Shown here: piece by piece, positions 40,193 through 49,878 of the stretch
Numbering within the stretch: position 1 is the first letter of the stretch
Layout of the letters: each line of letters opens with the position of its first letter
From: JACRCT01 sp049841135
GTDB lineage: Bacteria > Myxococcota > Myxococcia > Myxococcales > UBA5297
Length of the DNA stretch: 64,000 bases
Assembly (NCBI GenBank): GCA_049841135.1
Contig: JASGHK010000008.1
Coordinates: 1,240,001-1,304,000 of the forward strand
Direction of reading: 5' to 3'
The notes under the pieces: model-generated
The model's database searches: none
Told to the model about the DNA's origin: nothing
What the model saw: only the letters and a program-made list of their open reading frames with translations
Translations under genes and position numbers: made by a program

Positions 40193-41119
40193 ATGAGCGA
40201 CACCGCCCCGGCGCCGGCACAACCTGCCGGCGCCCCACCTCCCACCCCAACACCAACCGCCGCGCCGGCTCCCGAGTCGAGCGACAAGCCGGCCTCCGCC
40301 GCCCCGAAGCAGGGGCGGCCGGCTTCCGCCTTCCGGCTGCGCAAGCAGCCCTCGATGCTGGTGCGGATGCTGGCCGGCGCCGTCTTCCTGGTGCTGCTGC
40401 TTGCGGTCTGGACGGGCCTGACCTGGGGCCCGGCGGAGCAGCGAGTCATCTCGCCGGTCATCCTCGACAGCCCGGGTGAGATTGCCGCCTCGTTCCACGC
40501 GCTCTGGTTCGACCGCGCGCTGACCCGCAACCTCTTCTCCTCGCTCGGGCGCGTCCTCCAGGGCTTCGGGCTGGCGGCGATCATCGGCGTGCCGCTGGGC
40601 GTCGTCTGCGGCACCTGGCCGAAGGTCAACGCGTTCATCGCCCCGCTCTCGGTGTTCGGCCGCAATGTGCCCATCAGCGCGCTGGTGCCGCTGACCCTGG
40701 TCTGGTTCGGCATCGACGAGTTCCAGAAGATCATGTTCATCTTCGTGGCCTGCGTGATGTTCGTGGTCTTCGACGCCACGCGCGCGGTGGCCAGCGTCGA
40801 CGAGCGCTACGTGCAGACGGCGCTGACGCTCGGCGCCTCGCCCCTGCAGATCGTCACTAAGGTGCTGGTGCCGCTGGCGCTGCCGGACATCTTCGGCTCG
40901 CTGCGGCTGCTGTTCGGCCTGGCCTTCGGCTACATCATCCTGGCGGAGATGGTGAACTCCGATTCCGGCGTGGGCGCGATGATCCTCACCAGCCAGCGCA
41001 TCGGCCCCAAGGCGCACATCTACCTCATCCTCGTGGCCATCACCCTGGTGGCCTACGGCATCGACCGGGGCCTGCTGGCTGTCCAGCGCTGGCTCTTCCC
41101 CTACCGGGAGGAGTCATGA
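40193..41119 (+). CDS. ABC transporter permease (SsuC/TauC/NrtB type)
   Basis: Inner-membrane permease of 308 residues. An N-terminal Pro/Ala-rich cytoplasmic tail of about 55 residues precedes six helices. The EAA-loop that contacts the ATPase reads QTALTLGASPLQIVTKVLVPLALPDI. The WFGIDEFQKI segment is characteristic of the sulfonate/taurine/nitrate group. The ATG at 40193 has GGAGACC upstream. It overlaps the ATPase gene by four bases. Paired with the OmpA-fused binding protein. The Pro-rich N-terminal tail is longer than in typical members. Confidence 0.87.
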   Translation: MSDTAPAPAQPAGAPPPTPTPTAAPAPESSDKPASAAPKQGRPASAFRLRKQPSMLVRMLAGAVFLVLLLAVWTGLTWGPAEQRVISPVILDSPGEIAASFHALWFDRALTRNLFSSLGRVLQGFGLAAIIGVPLGVVCGTWPKVNAFIAPLSVFGRNVPISALVPLTLVWFGIDEFQKIMFIFVACVMFVVFDATRAVASVDERYVQTALTLGASPLQIVTKVLVPLALPDIFGSLRLLFGLAFGYIILAEMVNSDSGVGAMILTSQRIGPKAHIYLILVAITLVAYGIDRGLLAVQRWLFPYREES

Positions 41120-42003
41120 ACGCCCCCGCCACCCCCACACCGGCTCCGGCTTCCGGCCAGCCGCTGGCCCTCGGCGCCAACCACGCCAACGAGCTGCCGC
41201 ACGTCGTCAGCTTCCGCGGTGTCACCAAGACCTACGCCCCGGGCACGCCCCGCGAGTACACGGCGATCAAGGACGTCAGCTTCGTGGTGCACGACCTGCC
41301 CGGCAAGGGCGAGCTGATCGCGGTCCTCGGACCTTCGGGCTGCGGCAAGAGCACCGTGCTGCGGCTCATCGCCGGCCTCGAGCCGCAGTTCCCGGCGACC
41401 TCCGGCGAGGTGCTCATCTACGGCAAGCCGGTGGTGGGTCCCGGCGCCGACCGCGGCATGGTGTTCCAGGAGTACACCGCGTTCGACAACCGGACCGTGC
41501 TGGACAACGTGGCATTCGGGCTGGAGTGCGCGGGCATCCCCAGGAGCGAGCGGCACGACCGGGCGCTGAAGTGGATCGCCAAGGTCGGGCTCAACCCCGA
41601 CCGCGACGCGCTCAAGTACCCGCACCAGCTCTCGGGCGGCATGCGGCAGCGCGTGGCCATCGCGCGCACGCTGATCCTGAACCCGCGCATCGTGCTGATG
41701 GACGAGCCGTTCGGCGCGCTGGACCCGATGACCCGCCTGCGCATGCAGGACCTGCTCATCGACCTGTGGAGCAAGGCGGAGGCGACGGTCTTCTTCGTCA
41801 CCCACTCCATCGAGGAGGCGGTCTTCCTGGGCGACCGCATCTACCTGTTCTCGCCGGCGCCGGGGACCATCATCGAGGAGATCCACTCGCCGCGGCCGTC
41901 GGAGCCCGCGGTGGTGAGCCAGGCGCGGCCGGAGTTCGTGGAGCGCACGCGCTACATCCGCGAGAAGATCGCCAAGATGGAAGACCAGCTGGGTCTCAAG
42001 TAG
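41116..42003 (+). CDS. ABC transporter ATP-binding protein (SsuB/TauB/NrtD type)
   Basis: Cytosolic ATPase of 295 residues that powers the adjacent permease. Walker A is GPSGCGKST (72-80), signature LSGGMRQRVA (171-180), Walker B IVLMDEPFGALD (191-202), and switch His in FFVTHS (226-231). The first 28 residues are Pro/Ala-rich. The ATG overlaps the permease stop, so subunits are co-translated. Family is secure; substrate is not, because the same ATPase family serves nitrate, sulfonates, thiamine precursors and others. Confidence 0.92.
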   Translation: MNAPATPTPAPASGQPLALGANHANELPHVVSFRGVTKTYAPGTPREYTAIKDVSFVVHDLPGKGELIAVLGPSGCGKSTVLRLIAGLEPQFPATSGEVLIYGKPVVGPGADRGMVFQEYTAFDNRTVLDNVAFGLECAGIPRSERHDRALKWIAKVGLNPDRDALKYPHQLSGGMRQRVAIARTLILNPRIVLMDEPFGALDPMTRLRMQDLLIDLWSKAEATVFFVTHSIEEAVFLGDRIYLFSPAPGTIIEEIHSPRPSEPAVVSQARPEFVERTRYIREKIAKMEDQLGLK

Positions 42004-42023
42004 CCGGGGGCGCAAGGGGAATC

Positions 42024-42917
42024 ATGGCGGGACGTCAGACCTTCGGCGGCTACATCGCGGCCGCCTTCAAGAACCGCTGGAACTACCTGTTCCTCATCGG
42101 TGGCGCCGTCGCCGCCGCCATCAGCGGGCACGCTGACGTGGCGCTGCCCTTGGTGGCCGCCGGGGAGATCGCCTACCTGGGCCTCATCGGGACCAACCCG
42201 CGCTTCCACCGGCACATCGACTCGCTCATCGGAGCCGCCGAGGCCGCCGCGGGCGCGCAGACCGCCAAGGCCCGCTTCGACGAGCTGTACCGGGGCCTCG
42301 ACCAGCGCCACCGCGCCCGGTTCGACGAGCTGCGCCAGCGCTGCGTGGTGCTGGCGGACCTGGCCGGCAAGGGCCCGGCCCAGGGCGAGAGCTTCGCGGG
42401 CGATGTGGCGCAGGAGCAGCTCTCGGGCATCAACAAGCTCCTGTGGGTCTACCTCAAGCTCCTGCATACGAAGGCCATGCTGGAGAACTTCTTCCAGTCG
42501 ATCGATCCCAGCGAGCTCGACCGGCTGGAGAAGGACGCGCGGCGCCGGCTGGACGAGCTGCCCAAGGACATCGCCCAGACCGACACCGTCTCGGAGCAGA
42601 AGCGCAAGAGCCTGGAGGACACCCTCAAGACCGTCCTCGGCCGCCGCGACAACATCAAGAAGGCCCGCGAGCGGCATGACCTGGTCTCGCTGGAGCTCGA
42701 GCGGATCGCCGCCAAGCTCAACGGCATCGCCGAGCTGGCCGTCAACCGCCAGGACCCCTCCCTGCTCACCCAGGACGTCGACGAGGTGGCCCGAAGCGTC
42801 CAGGCCACCGAGGAGACCATGGGCGAGCTGCGCGAGTTCAGCGGCCTGACCGCGGTCGACGAGACCATGTCCCCGGAGATCGTCTCGGCCGCGGGATCCC
42901 AGCGCGTCCGGGCCTAA
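42024..42917 (+). CDS. Membrane-anchored coiled-coil protein of the ABC/OmpA operon
   Basis: Protein of 297 residues. Two short hydrophobic helices near the start (WNYLFLIGGAVAAAISG and VALPLVAAGEIAYLGLIG) are followed by about 230 residues of charged helical sequence with heptad character (SELDRLEKDARRRLDELP, ERHDLVSLELERIAAKL). AAGGGGA precedes the ATG and the gene starts 20 bp after the ATPase, so it belongs to the operon. I do not recognise a family. It recalls in layout the TelA/XpaC-type partners reported near similar transporters, but the sequence does not let me claim homology. Confidence 0.65.
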   Translation: MAGRQTFGGYIAAAFKNRWNYLFLIGGAVAAAISGHADVALPLVAAGEIAYLGLIGTNPRFHRHIDSLIGAAEAAAGAQTAKARFDELYRGLDQRHRARFDELRQRCVVLADLAGKGPAQGESFAGDVAQEQLSGINKLLWVYLKLLHTKAMLENFFQSIDPSELDRLEKDARRRLDELPKDIAQTDTVSEQKRKSLEDTLKTVLGRRDNIKKARERHDLVSLELERIAAKLNGIAELAVNRQDPSLLTQDVDEVARSVQATEETMGELREFSGLTAVDETMSPEIVSAAGSQRVRA

Positions 42918-42944
42918 GGGCAGGAGTCGCCGGACAGGCGGCGC

Positions 42945-45900
42945 CTACTGGTAGCGCCACAGGTCGCAGAGCTTTCCGGCAGCGCCCGCCGCGTCGCGCC
43001 CTTCGCCGCCGAACACCCAGAACGCGCCGCCGGAGTCCACCGCGCCGCTCGCCCGGGCCCGCCCGCCGGGCGTGTTGAACGAGGAGGACGTCCCCTTGGT
43101 GCCGTAGGTGGGCGCCTCGTTCGAGGTGCTGGAGCCGGTCAGCCAGGTCCACCGCGTCCCGTCATAGGTCCACAGGTCGCTGAGGAGGCTGGTGAGGCTG
43201 GGGCTGCACGCGCTCGAATCGCAGCCGTTGCCGCCGTAGAGGTACGCGTTGCCGGCAGCGTCCCCACCGAACGCGATGGCGTCCCTGCTCCCGGGCCAGT
43301 TGGCGGACGCCGGAACGCCCTTGATGCCCGGGGCGGTCAACTGGTCGGCCCGGTCGGAGCCGCCGATCCAGGTGAAGTCGGTCCCGTCGAAGCGCCAGAG
43401 GTCGGCGAGGTCGGCCTTCGTGCCGACGGCGTCGTAGCCCCAGCCGCCGAAGAGGTGCATGCCCAAGCTCGCGCTGTACCAGGAGCCGAAGAGGTAGCGC
43501 CCGCCGGGGAGGTTGCTCGTGGCGGCCACCCCCTTCGTCCCGTAGCTCGCCGGGGTGTTCTTGGCCTTCGGGCCGGCCATCCACGTCCACAGCCCCGTCG
43601 CCGGGTCGAACCGCCAGACGTCGCTGAGGGCGTTGGTGTTGCTGACGCAGTCGCTTTCGTCGCAGCCGGTGCCGCCGAAGAGCCAGAACCGGCCCGCGGC
43701 GTCGAACCAGGCCGTGCCGGAGTCGCGGCCGCCCGGCACGTTGGTCGCCGCCGGCGCTCCCTTGGTTCCGTAGACGCCGACCGGAGCGCAGCCGCTGGTC
43801 TCCGAGGAACAGGTTCCGCCCGAGACCCATGTCCAGCTCCCGGCAGCGACGTCGAACCTCCACAGGTCGCTGAGCTCGCCGACCTTGTTGCCCGACGCCC
43901 CGTAGCCCCACCCGCCGAAGAGCCACAGATTTCCCGCGGCGTCGACCGCGGTCGCCGGCAGCGAGCGGGAGCCGGGAGTGTTGGCCGTGGCCGGGACGCC
44001 CTTGGTGCCGTAGACGCCATTGTCGTTAATGCTGTTGGCGAGGCCCGCCATCCAGGCCCAACTCGTCCCGTCGAAGCGCCACAGGTCGTTCAGGTAGCCG
44101 ATGGAGCAGTTCGTGGTCGTGCAGCCGCTGCCGCCGAAGACGTAGAGGCTGCTGCCGCTGGCCATCATCGCGTGCCGGTGGCGCGCGCCCGGCGTGTAGG
44201 TCGGGCCGGCGACGCCCTTGGCGCCAGCCACTCCGGCCGTGGTCGCGGTCGAGGGCCCGGCGACCCAGGTCCACCCGCGCACCGCGGTGTAGGTCGTGAG
44301 CGCCGCGCAGCCGCTGCCGTTGCCCAGCGCGTCGAAGGCCTTCCCGAAGAGCTCTGTGGTGAGGTTCGGCGAGAGCGTCACCGCCACGCCGGCTCCAGCC
44401 CAGGCTGCCTTGGTGCCGGTGCCGATCACGGTCGAACAGCCGGGGTCCCTGTAGATGCTCACGGTGGCGGTGTCCGCCGAGGACGTCCCCTTCACGGCGA
44501 ACGACGGTCCGGTCGGCGTCGCCGGGACGGTGGCCGTGAAGACGGGCGCGGCCGGGCCCACGTCGTCGTGCACGTAGGTCGTCATCTCCGCGCAGGCGGA
44601 GTCGAGCGGCACCCCGTTGGTCGCCCGGGCATAGAGCACCGTCGACTGGTTCGCGCCGACGCTGGCCTGGATTCCCGCGCCCACCCACTGGGCCCGGGTC
44701 CCCGTGCCGATCTGCGCCGTGCAGGCGGCGTTCGAGAAGAGCACGACGGTCACCGTGTCCGCCGAGCAGGTGCCCTTGAGCACCGGCGTCGTGGAGGAGT
44801 TGTTCGGCGAGGCCGGCGTCACGCTCGAGAAGACCGGGGCCGCGGGCGCACCCGACGGGCACGCCGTGCCGGTGCCGTCGCAGAGGATGGACGGCGCTCC
44901 GCACACCTTGGTCGGCGGCGACACCTGGTCGTCCGGACAGGTCGCCGAGGCGCCGTCGCACGCCTCGGGCTCGTCGCACAGGTCGGTCGCGGCGCGGCAG
45001 GTGGTCGTCTTGAAGGTCTTCGCGGGGCAGGCCGCCGAAGCGCCGTCACAGTAGGCGTCGTCGTCGCACGCTCCCGTGGCGCTCGCGCAGCGCGCGGAAG
45101 TGCCCAGCCTCTGGTCCGCCGGGCACGCCTTGCTCAGCCCGTCGCACCTCTCCTCGGGGTCGCACACGCCCTGGCTCGTCCGGCAGACGGAGGCCCCGTC
45201 GCGGACCTCGTCCGCTGGGCAGGCCGCGCTCGTTCCCGTGCAGCGCTCCTCGAGGTCGCAGTCGCCGGCGGCCGGGTTGCAGACCGAGCCCGAGTCGCGC
45301 AACGACGTCCCTGGACAGGCCGGGCTCGCTCCATCGCACAGGCCGGGCAGCTCGCACGGCCCCGTCGACGGCGCGCATTCGAACGACGCCGGCCGCAGCG
45401 AATCGTCCGGACAGGTGGCGCTCACCCCGTCGCAGGACTCGTCCAGGTCGCAATCGCCGGCGCTGGGGCGACAGAGGGTGCCGGCGGGTCTGGGCACCTC
45501 CAGGCACGAGCCGGCCTGGCAGAGGCCGGAGGAACAGGGGCCTTCGCTGCCGCAGGCTCGTCCGCCGCAGTCGGAGTCCTCGCAGCCGGTCTTGCCGTCG
45601 CAGTCGTCGTCCGCGCCGCCGACGCACGAGTCGACCGGCGCACACGGGACGCACTGCCCTGCCTCGCACCTCGTTCCGGGATCGCAGCTCAGGCCGACGC
45701 AGCTGGGCGGAGCGCAGCGGTCGTCGAGGCAGGCTTGCCCGTCGGGGCAGACCACGCCGCCGCACGTCGATGGCAGGCAGGCTCCCTTCAGGCACCGCTC
45801 GCCCGCGAGACAGTTCGGGCAAGCCTGGCAGCGACCTCCGGTACAGCCCGCGTTGTCCGGGCAGTCCGAGCTTCTGAGCGCAGGCCCGAGAGGCGTGGAA

Positions 45901-45978
45901 GGAGACCTGCTCCGAGCAGCCCGTTCCGGAGGCCACGGCGATTGCCGCGAACAGCCACACCTGGATGGGCTTGGGCAT
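42945..45978 (-). CDS. Cys-rich and kelch-repeat lipoprotein (frame interrupted near 45871)
   Basis: Reconstructed length is 1010 residues. A signal peptide ends near SGTGC (weak lipobox). Next come about ten Cys-rich modules of the form CDGASATCPDD (about 35-390), two immunoglobulin-like repeats with similar wording (FSSVTPASPNNSSTTP and FTATVPATPTGPSF), and a kelch propeller (about 580-1010) with repeating DLWRFDGTSWAWMAG, YGTKGVPAT, NLWLFGGWG units. The shift lies at GAGCTTC (45868-45874, plus strand); GAGCTC gives RACAQSSDCPDNAGC. It should be displayed at the cell surface. Ligand unknown. Confidence 0.75.
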
Positions 45979-46117
45979 GCGTCGCCATTGTACGGCCCGG
46001 CTGGAACGCCCCGCAAAGCGCCTTGTCGCTCGAGCGCCGCACCACGTCTCGTTTCGCGCCTGCCGGGCGATTGCCTGTCCAAGGCCCCTGCTGCACCTCA
46101 ACCTGGGGACCTGGGAC

Positions 46118-46960
46118 ATGCGACATCCGGCGTGGACGTTCGGCGCTCGAGCTCTGGTGGCTCTGATAGTCGTTGCGGGAGCGGCCGCCTGCTCTCCGCC
46201 GCGGCTGAAACCCGAGGCGTCCCCTGCCCCGGCCGACCGGCCGATCGAGGCCCAGGGCGTCGAGATCCGCGTCCTCCCCAACGCCTGGCGCGGCTACCCG
46301 AGCTGGCTGCCGCAGCGCTTCACGCCGATGTGGCTCTACTTCATCAACCGCGGCGGCGAGTCGTTCGACGTGACCTATGCGTCGATGTCGCTCGTGGACG
46401 AGACCGGGAACAGCCACCCGGCCATCCCGCCCACCCTGGTGTCGCGGGAGCTGATGGGCGCGCTCGACGACGGGTCGAGCCTGGTGCTGGTCCCGGTTCA
46501 GGCGCAACAGGGCGAAGGCCCACCCCCGCCCGAGCCTCCCGCGACCTCCAAGCCCCCGCGAATCCCTGCGCCCGAGCCGCTGCCTCCCACCTCGGCGCCG
46601 ACGCCTCCGCTGGCCACCGGCTCGGTCCCGCCCGACGACCCGATCTACTTCGGCCTGGCGCCGTACGAGTTCGCCTTCCAGGGCACCGGCTCGACCGCCT
46701 CGGTCGGCACGGGCCGGACCCCCTTCGGCTACCAGGCCCCTTTCAGCCCGTTCGGGCGGACGGGCATCAGCCGCGACGCCGGGGACATCGTGACCCCGGC
46801 GCTCCGGGAAGGGCGCCTCTTGCCCAACACCCACGCCGAGGGCTTCGTCTACTTCCGCGCCAACCACGGCGCGCGGCGGCTGGAGCTGCGCCTGTCGGCG
46901 CGCAACGAGCGCCAGGACGGCAAATCGCTGGAGGTCGTCGTGCCCTTCACCTACCGCTGA
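46118..46960 (+). CDS. Lipoprotein, unknown function
   Basis: Protein of 280 residues with a signal peptide and lipobox (ALVALIVVAGAAAC). It has a beta-rich domain (about 40-130), a long Pro-rich spacer (about 125-175), and a second beta-rich part ending ERQDGKSLEVVVPFTYR. GGGGA before the ATG supports the start. Likely anchored in the outer membrane, facing the periplasm. No family recognised. Its last ten bases overlap the convergent gene that follows. Confidence 0.65.
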   Translation: MRHPAWTFGARALVALIVVAGAAACSPPRLKPEASPAPADRPIEAQGVEIRVLPNAWRGYPSWLPQRFTPMWLYFINRGGESFDVTYASMSLVDETGNSHPAIPPTLVSRELMGALDDGSSLVLVPVQAQQGEGPPPPEPPATSKPPRIPAPEPLPPTSAPTPPLATGSVPPDDPIYFGLAPYEFAFQGTGSTASVGTGRTPFGYQAPFSPFGRTGISRDAGDIVTPALREGRLLPNTHAEGFVYFRANHGARRLELRLSARNERQDGKSLEVVVPFTYR

Positions 46961-47424
46961 GCGCGAGCGCGCCGGCGGGCGTGCCCGACGAGGTAGGCGA
47001 CGATCGCGACGTTGACCGCGAGCGTCGCCAGCCGCGCCGCCGAGAGCCGCTGGGTGAGCTCGAAGACCTCGAACGGGACGAGCGCGCCCGTCGCCGCGAC
47101 CACCAGCCACGGCCCCCATCGGTAACGCCGGTGCAGGGTCCAGCCCTCGACAGCCGTGAGCAGCCCGTCCGCGCCGATAGCTCCCGCGACCAGCCAGAGC
47201 CGTCCGGGCGTCGTCTCGCGCACCAGCAGCCCGACGAGCCGGCCGCTCCAGGCGGCCACGACGTGCTCGCGCAGGGCGACGACGGCCTCGTGCAGGTGCT
47301 CGCCTTGACCCGCCGTGAGCAGGGCTGCCCCCACCAGGGCCAGCACCAGCTCGGCGCTCGCCTTGCTGGCCTTGTAGAGGACGATGAGCCGCAGTCCCAC
47401 GGCCTGGTCGTCGACGTGCGCCAT
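46951..47424 (-). CDS. DUF2127 family membrane protein
   Basis: Protein of 157 residues with four membrane helices. It matches the DUF2127 pattern: GLRLIVLYKASKASAELVLALVG at the start, TTPGRLWLVAGAIGADGLLTAVEGWTL in the middle, and GPWLVVAATGALVPFEVFEL. Family function is unknown. The ATG at 47424 lies 66 bp from the divergent kinase gene. The 3' end overlaps the neighbouring lipoprotein gene. Confidence 0.75.
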   Translation of the reverse strand: MAHVDDQAVGLRLIVLYKASKASAELVLALVGAALLTAGQGEHLHEAVVALREHVVAAWSGRLVGLLVRETTPGRLWLVAGAIGADGLLTAVEGWTLHRRYRWGPWLVVAATGALVPFEVFELTQRLSAARLATLAVNVAIVAYLVGHARRRARAQR

Positions 47425-47490
47425 GGGCGCAACGATACCGCCCGGGCTTCCTGTTGACAGGCCGCCTCCCGGGCGGCGAACGTCGGGCCC

Positions 47491-48912
47491 ATGCGCCAGT
47501 CGCCCGCCGAGTTCCTGTCCCGTATCCCCGGGTTCGCCGTCGTGGAGCCCGAGCAGCTCGCGGCCCTGGAGGCCAGCGTCCAGCTGCGCAAGTTCAAGGC
47601 CGGCGACTACCTGATGCGCCGCGGAGACCCCGGCGACCACATGCAGGTGCTCATGGACGGCCGGGTGTGCATCCGCCGGCTCGACTCCGAGGGCAACCCC
47701 AAGCAGGTCTTCCACCTGGGCGTGGGGGACATGGTGGGCGAGATGGCGCTCCTGACCGGCGAGCCGCGCAACGCGGACGTGGTCGCCGAGGCGGACACCG
47801 TCTCCATCGTCCTCACCCACGACGCGCTCGAGCCGCTCTTGGACGAGCACCCGCAGCTGGCGGCCTTCATGACCGAGGTCCTCGGCCGGCGCCTGGAGGA
47901 GGGCGGCGGCCTGGAGCGCGTGGGCAAGTACCAGCTGCTCAACAAGATCGGAGAGGGCACCACCGGGCGCGTCTACGAGGCGCTGCACCCGGGCCTGGAC
48001 CGCGTGGTGGCGGTCAAGATGCTCAGCCACGCGCTGGTCTACCACCGCACCTTCCGCGACCGCTTCCTGCAGGAGGCGCGCACGGTGGCCCGCTTCAGCC
48101 ACCCGAACATCGTCAGCGTCTTCGACACGGAGGAGGCCTACGCGACGTTCTTCATCGTCATGGAGCGGCTCAAGGGCACCGACCTGGCGACCGTCATCGA
48201 AACGCGCCGCGTGCTGCCCCCCGACGAGACGGTGGCCATCCTGCGGCAGATCGCCGCGGCGCTCGAGGCGGCGCACAAGCACGGCTTCGCCCACCGCGAC
48301 GTCAAGCCGGCCAACGTGGCCATGGACGACTCGGGCCTGGTCAAGCTGATGGACTTCGGCCTGGCCAGCCCCATCCTCAAGGACGCCGACGGCAAGCGCA
48401 GCAAGACGGTGGAGGGCACGCCGCAGTACCTCGCGCCGGAGGCGGCCATCGGGCAGATCCCCGACGGGCGCGCCGACGTCTACGCGCTGGGCATCATGGC
48501 CTTCGAGATGGTGACCGGGACGCTGCCGTTCACCGCGGACAAGGTCGTGGACATGCTCAAGGCCCACGTCCGCCAACCGGCCCCCGACGTGCTCTCGCGC
48601 AAGCCGGACCTGCCGCCACCGCTGGTGGAGTTCATCCGGGGAGCGCTCATCAAGAAGCCCAACGAGCGGCTGACGGACTGGGCGCGCATCCGCACGCTGC
48701 TCGAGCCTCCCAACGCGCGCGCCGCCGAGCTCTGGTCCGATCCCCAGGCGCACGAGGCGATCCTCCGCGTGCGCTACGCCCCGGGAGCGGCCCAGCAGGT
48801 CGAGGCTGCGCTCGCAGGCCTCGCCACCGACCTGGAAGGCGTGCCGGGCGTGCAGGTCGCCCGGGGCGATCTCAAGCCGGTGCAGCCCGAGCCTGCCAAG
48901 CCGCGCAGCTAG
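47491..48912 (+). CDS. Cyclic-nucleotide-binding domain fused to Ser/Thr protein kinase
   Basis: Protein of 473 residues. Residues about 8-135 form a CRP/PKA-type nucleotide-binding domain with MRRGDPGDHMQVLMDGRV and the phosphate cassette VGEMALLTGEPRNADVVA. Residues about 145-405 are a Hanks kinase: GEGTTGRVYEA, VAVKML, HRDVKPANV, DFGLAS and GTPQYLAPEA. The short C-terminal tail is beta-alpha without a known motif. No membrane helix, so cytosolic. The fusion suggests a kinase switched directly by cAMP or cGMP, a PKG-like arrangement. In the cassette, the Arg expected to contact the cyclic phosphate is present (EPRNADV). Ligand choice is not certain. Confidence 0.88.
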   Translation: MRQSPAEFLSRIPGFAVVEPEQLAALEASVQLRKFKAGDYLMRRGDPGDHMQVLMDGRVCIRRLDSEGNPKQVFHLGVGDMVGEMALLTGEPRNADVVAEADTVSIVLTHDALEPLLDEHPQLAAFMTEVLGRRLEEGGGLERVGKYQLLNKIGEGTTGRVYEALHPGLDRVVAVKMLSHALVYHRTFRDRFLQEARTVARFSHPNIVSVFDTEEAYATFFIVMERLKGTDLATVIETRRVLPPDETVAILRQIAAALEAAHKHGFAHRDVKPANVAMDDSGLVKLMDFGLASPILKDADGKRSKTVEGTPQYLAPEAAIGQIPDGRADVYALGIMAFEMVTGTLPFTADKVVDMLKAHVRQPAPDVLSRKPDLPPPLVEFIRGALIKKPNERLTDWARIRTLLEPPNARAAELWSDPQAHEAILRVRYAPGAAQQVEAALAGLATDLEGVPGVQVARGDLKPVQPEPAKPRS

Positions 48913-48961
48913 CAGCCTCGACACGGCTTGGGCGCGCCGACACCCGTGCTAGCTTGAGCGC

Positions 48962-49798
48962 GTGATCTCGCAGAGCCTGCCTACCACCTACTTCGACGCC
49001 CACCTCCACGCCGACGGGCTCTCCAACCAGGACCTGCAGTCGATGGCGCTGTTCGGCCTGAAGGCGGCCCTGGTTCCGGCGCGCGACGCGGTCTGCGACT
49101 CGGTGAAGGACTACGTCGCGCACTTCGAGGGGCTGCTGCACCTCCAAGCCCGGCGGCTCGAGCGCGCGGGCATCCGGCCGTACGCCGCGCTGGGCGTCCA
49201 CCCGGCGCGCATCCCGTGGCACGGCCTCGAGGAGATCCTCGCGGTCATCCCCCGGCTGGCCTCGAAGGGCCGGCTGGTGGCCATCGGCGAGATCGGGCTG
49301 GAGAAGGGCGGCGCCCGCGAGGAGCAGGTCTTCGAGCGCCAGCTGCAGCTCGCGCTCGAGCTCAACCTGCCGGTCCTCGCCACGACCCCCGAGCGCGACA
49401 AGGCCCAGCTCACCCGCCGCCTGCTCGCCATCCTGCGCGCCAGCGAGATCGCCCCGGAGTCCGCGCTGGTGGCCAACGCCGACGCGCAGACGGTCAAGAC
49501 CATCCGCGAGTGCGGCTACCGCGCGGGGTTGACCGTCAACCCGATGCACCTCTCCGCGCCGGACGCCGCCGCGCTGGTGCGCAGCTTCGGCAGCGACGCG
49601 CTGGTGGTCTCCTCGGGGTCGGGCGACGGCGCGAACGACATCCTGGCGCTGCCGCACACCGCCTCGGTGCTCGCGGAGCAGGGGCTGTCGCCCATCATCA
49701 TCAAGCGCGTGCTGGCCGAGAACGCGCTCTCCTTCCTGCGGCTGCCGCGGGCGACCCTGGAGGAGCCCGGGCCTTCGGGGAAACCGCAGAAGGTCTGA
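48962..49798 (+). CDS. TatD-related metal-dependent hydrolase
   Basis: Protein of 278 residues starting at GTG. FDAHLHADG gives the HxH metal motif, ALGVHPARIPW the TatD-like GVHP loop, and AIGEIGLEKG the GEIGLD-like catalytic Glu segment. TVNPMHLSAPDAAAL and ALVVSSGSGDGANDILALP complete the TIM-barrel amidohydrolase. The divergence from DNase TatD suggests the archaeal/bacterial TatD-like subgroup (COG1099-like), whose substrates are unknown. It follows the kinase by 49 bp and could be cotranscribed. Confidence 0.78.
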   Translation: MISQSLPTTYFDAHLHADGLSNQDLQSMALFGLKAALVPARDAVCDSVKDYVAHFEGLLHLQARRLERAGIRPYAALGVHPARIPWHGLEEILAVIPRLASKGRLVAIGEIGLEKGGAREEQVFERQLQLALELNLPVLATTPERDKAQLTRRLLAILRASEIAPESALVANADAQTVKTIRECGYRAGLTVNPMHLSAPDAAALVRSFGSDALVVSSGSGDGANDILALPHTASVLAEQGLSPIIIKRVLAENALSFLRLPRATLEEPGPSGKPQKV

Positions 49799-49807
49799 GC
49801 CGTGCAG

Positions 49808-49837
49808 AAGGTATGTCGGCACCCACCGACATACCTT
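49808..49837. terminator. Bidirectional hairpin terminator
   Basis: A perfect 12-bp stem, AAGGTATGTCGG (49808-49819) and CCGACATACCTT (49826-49837), encloses a six-base loop in the gap between the convergent TatD-like and moaC genes. The AAGG/CCTT ends give weak A/T tracts on both strands. Confidence 0.75.
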
Positions 49838-49878
49838 ACGCACGCTCCCAGGAGGTCGCATCGCGGCCCGAGCGACGA

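Noticed and set aside
47440..47490. Promoter at TTGACA (47454-47459) before the cNMP kinase
   Set aside because: The -35 match is good but there is no plausible -10 box at 15-19 bases; the spacer is a GC-rich palindrome.
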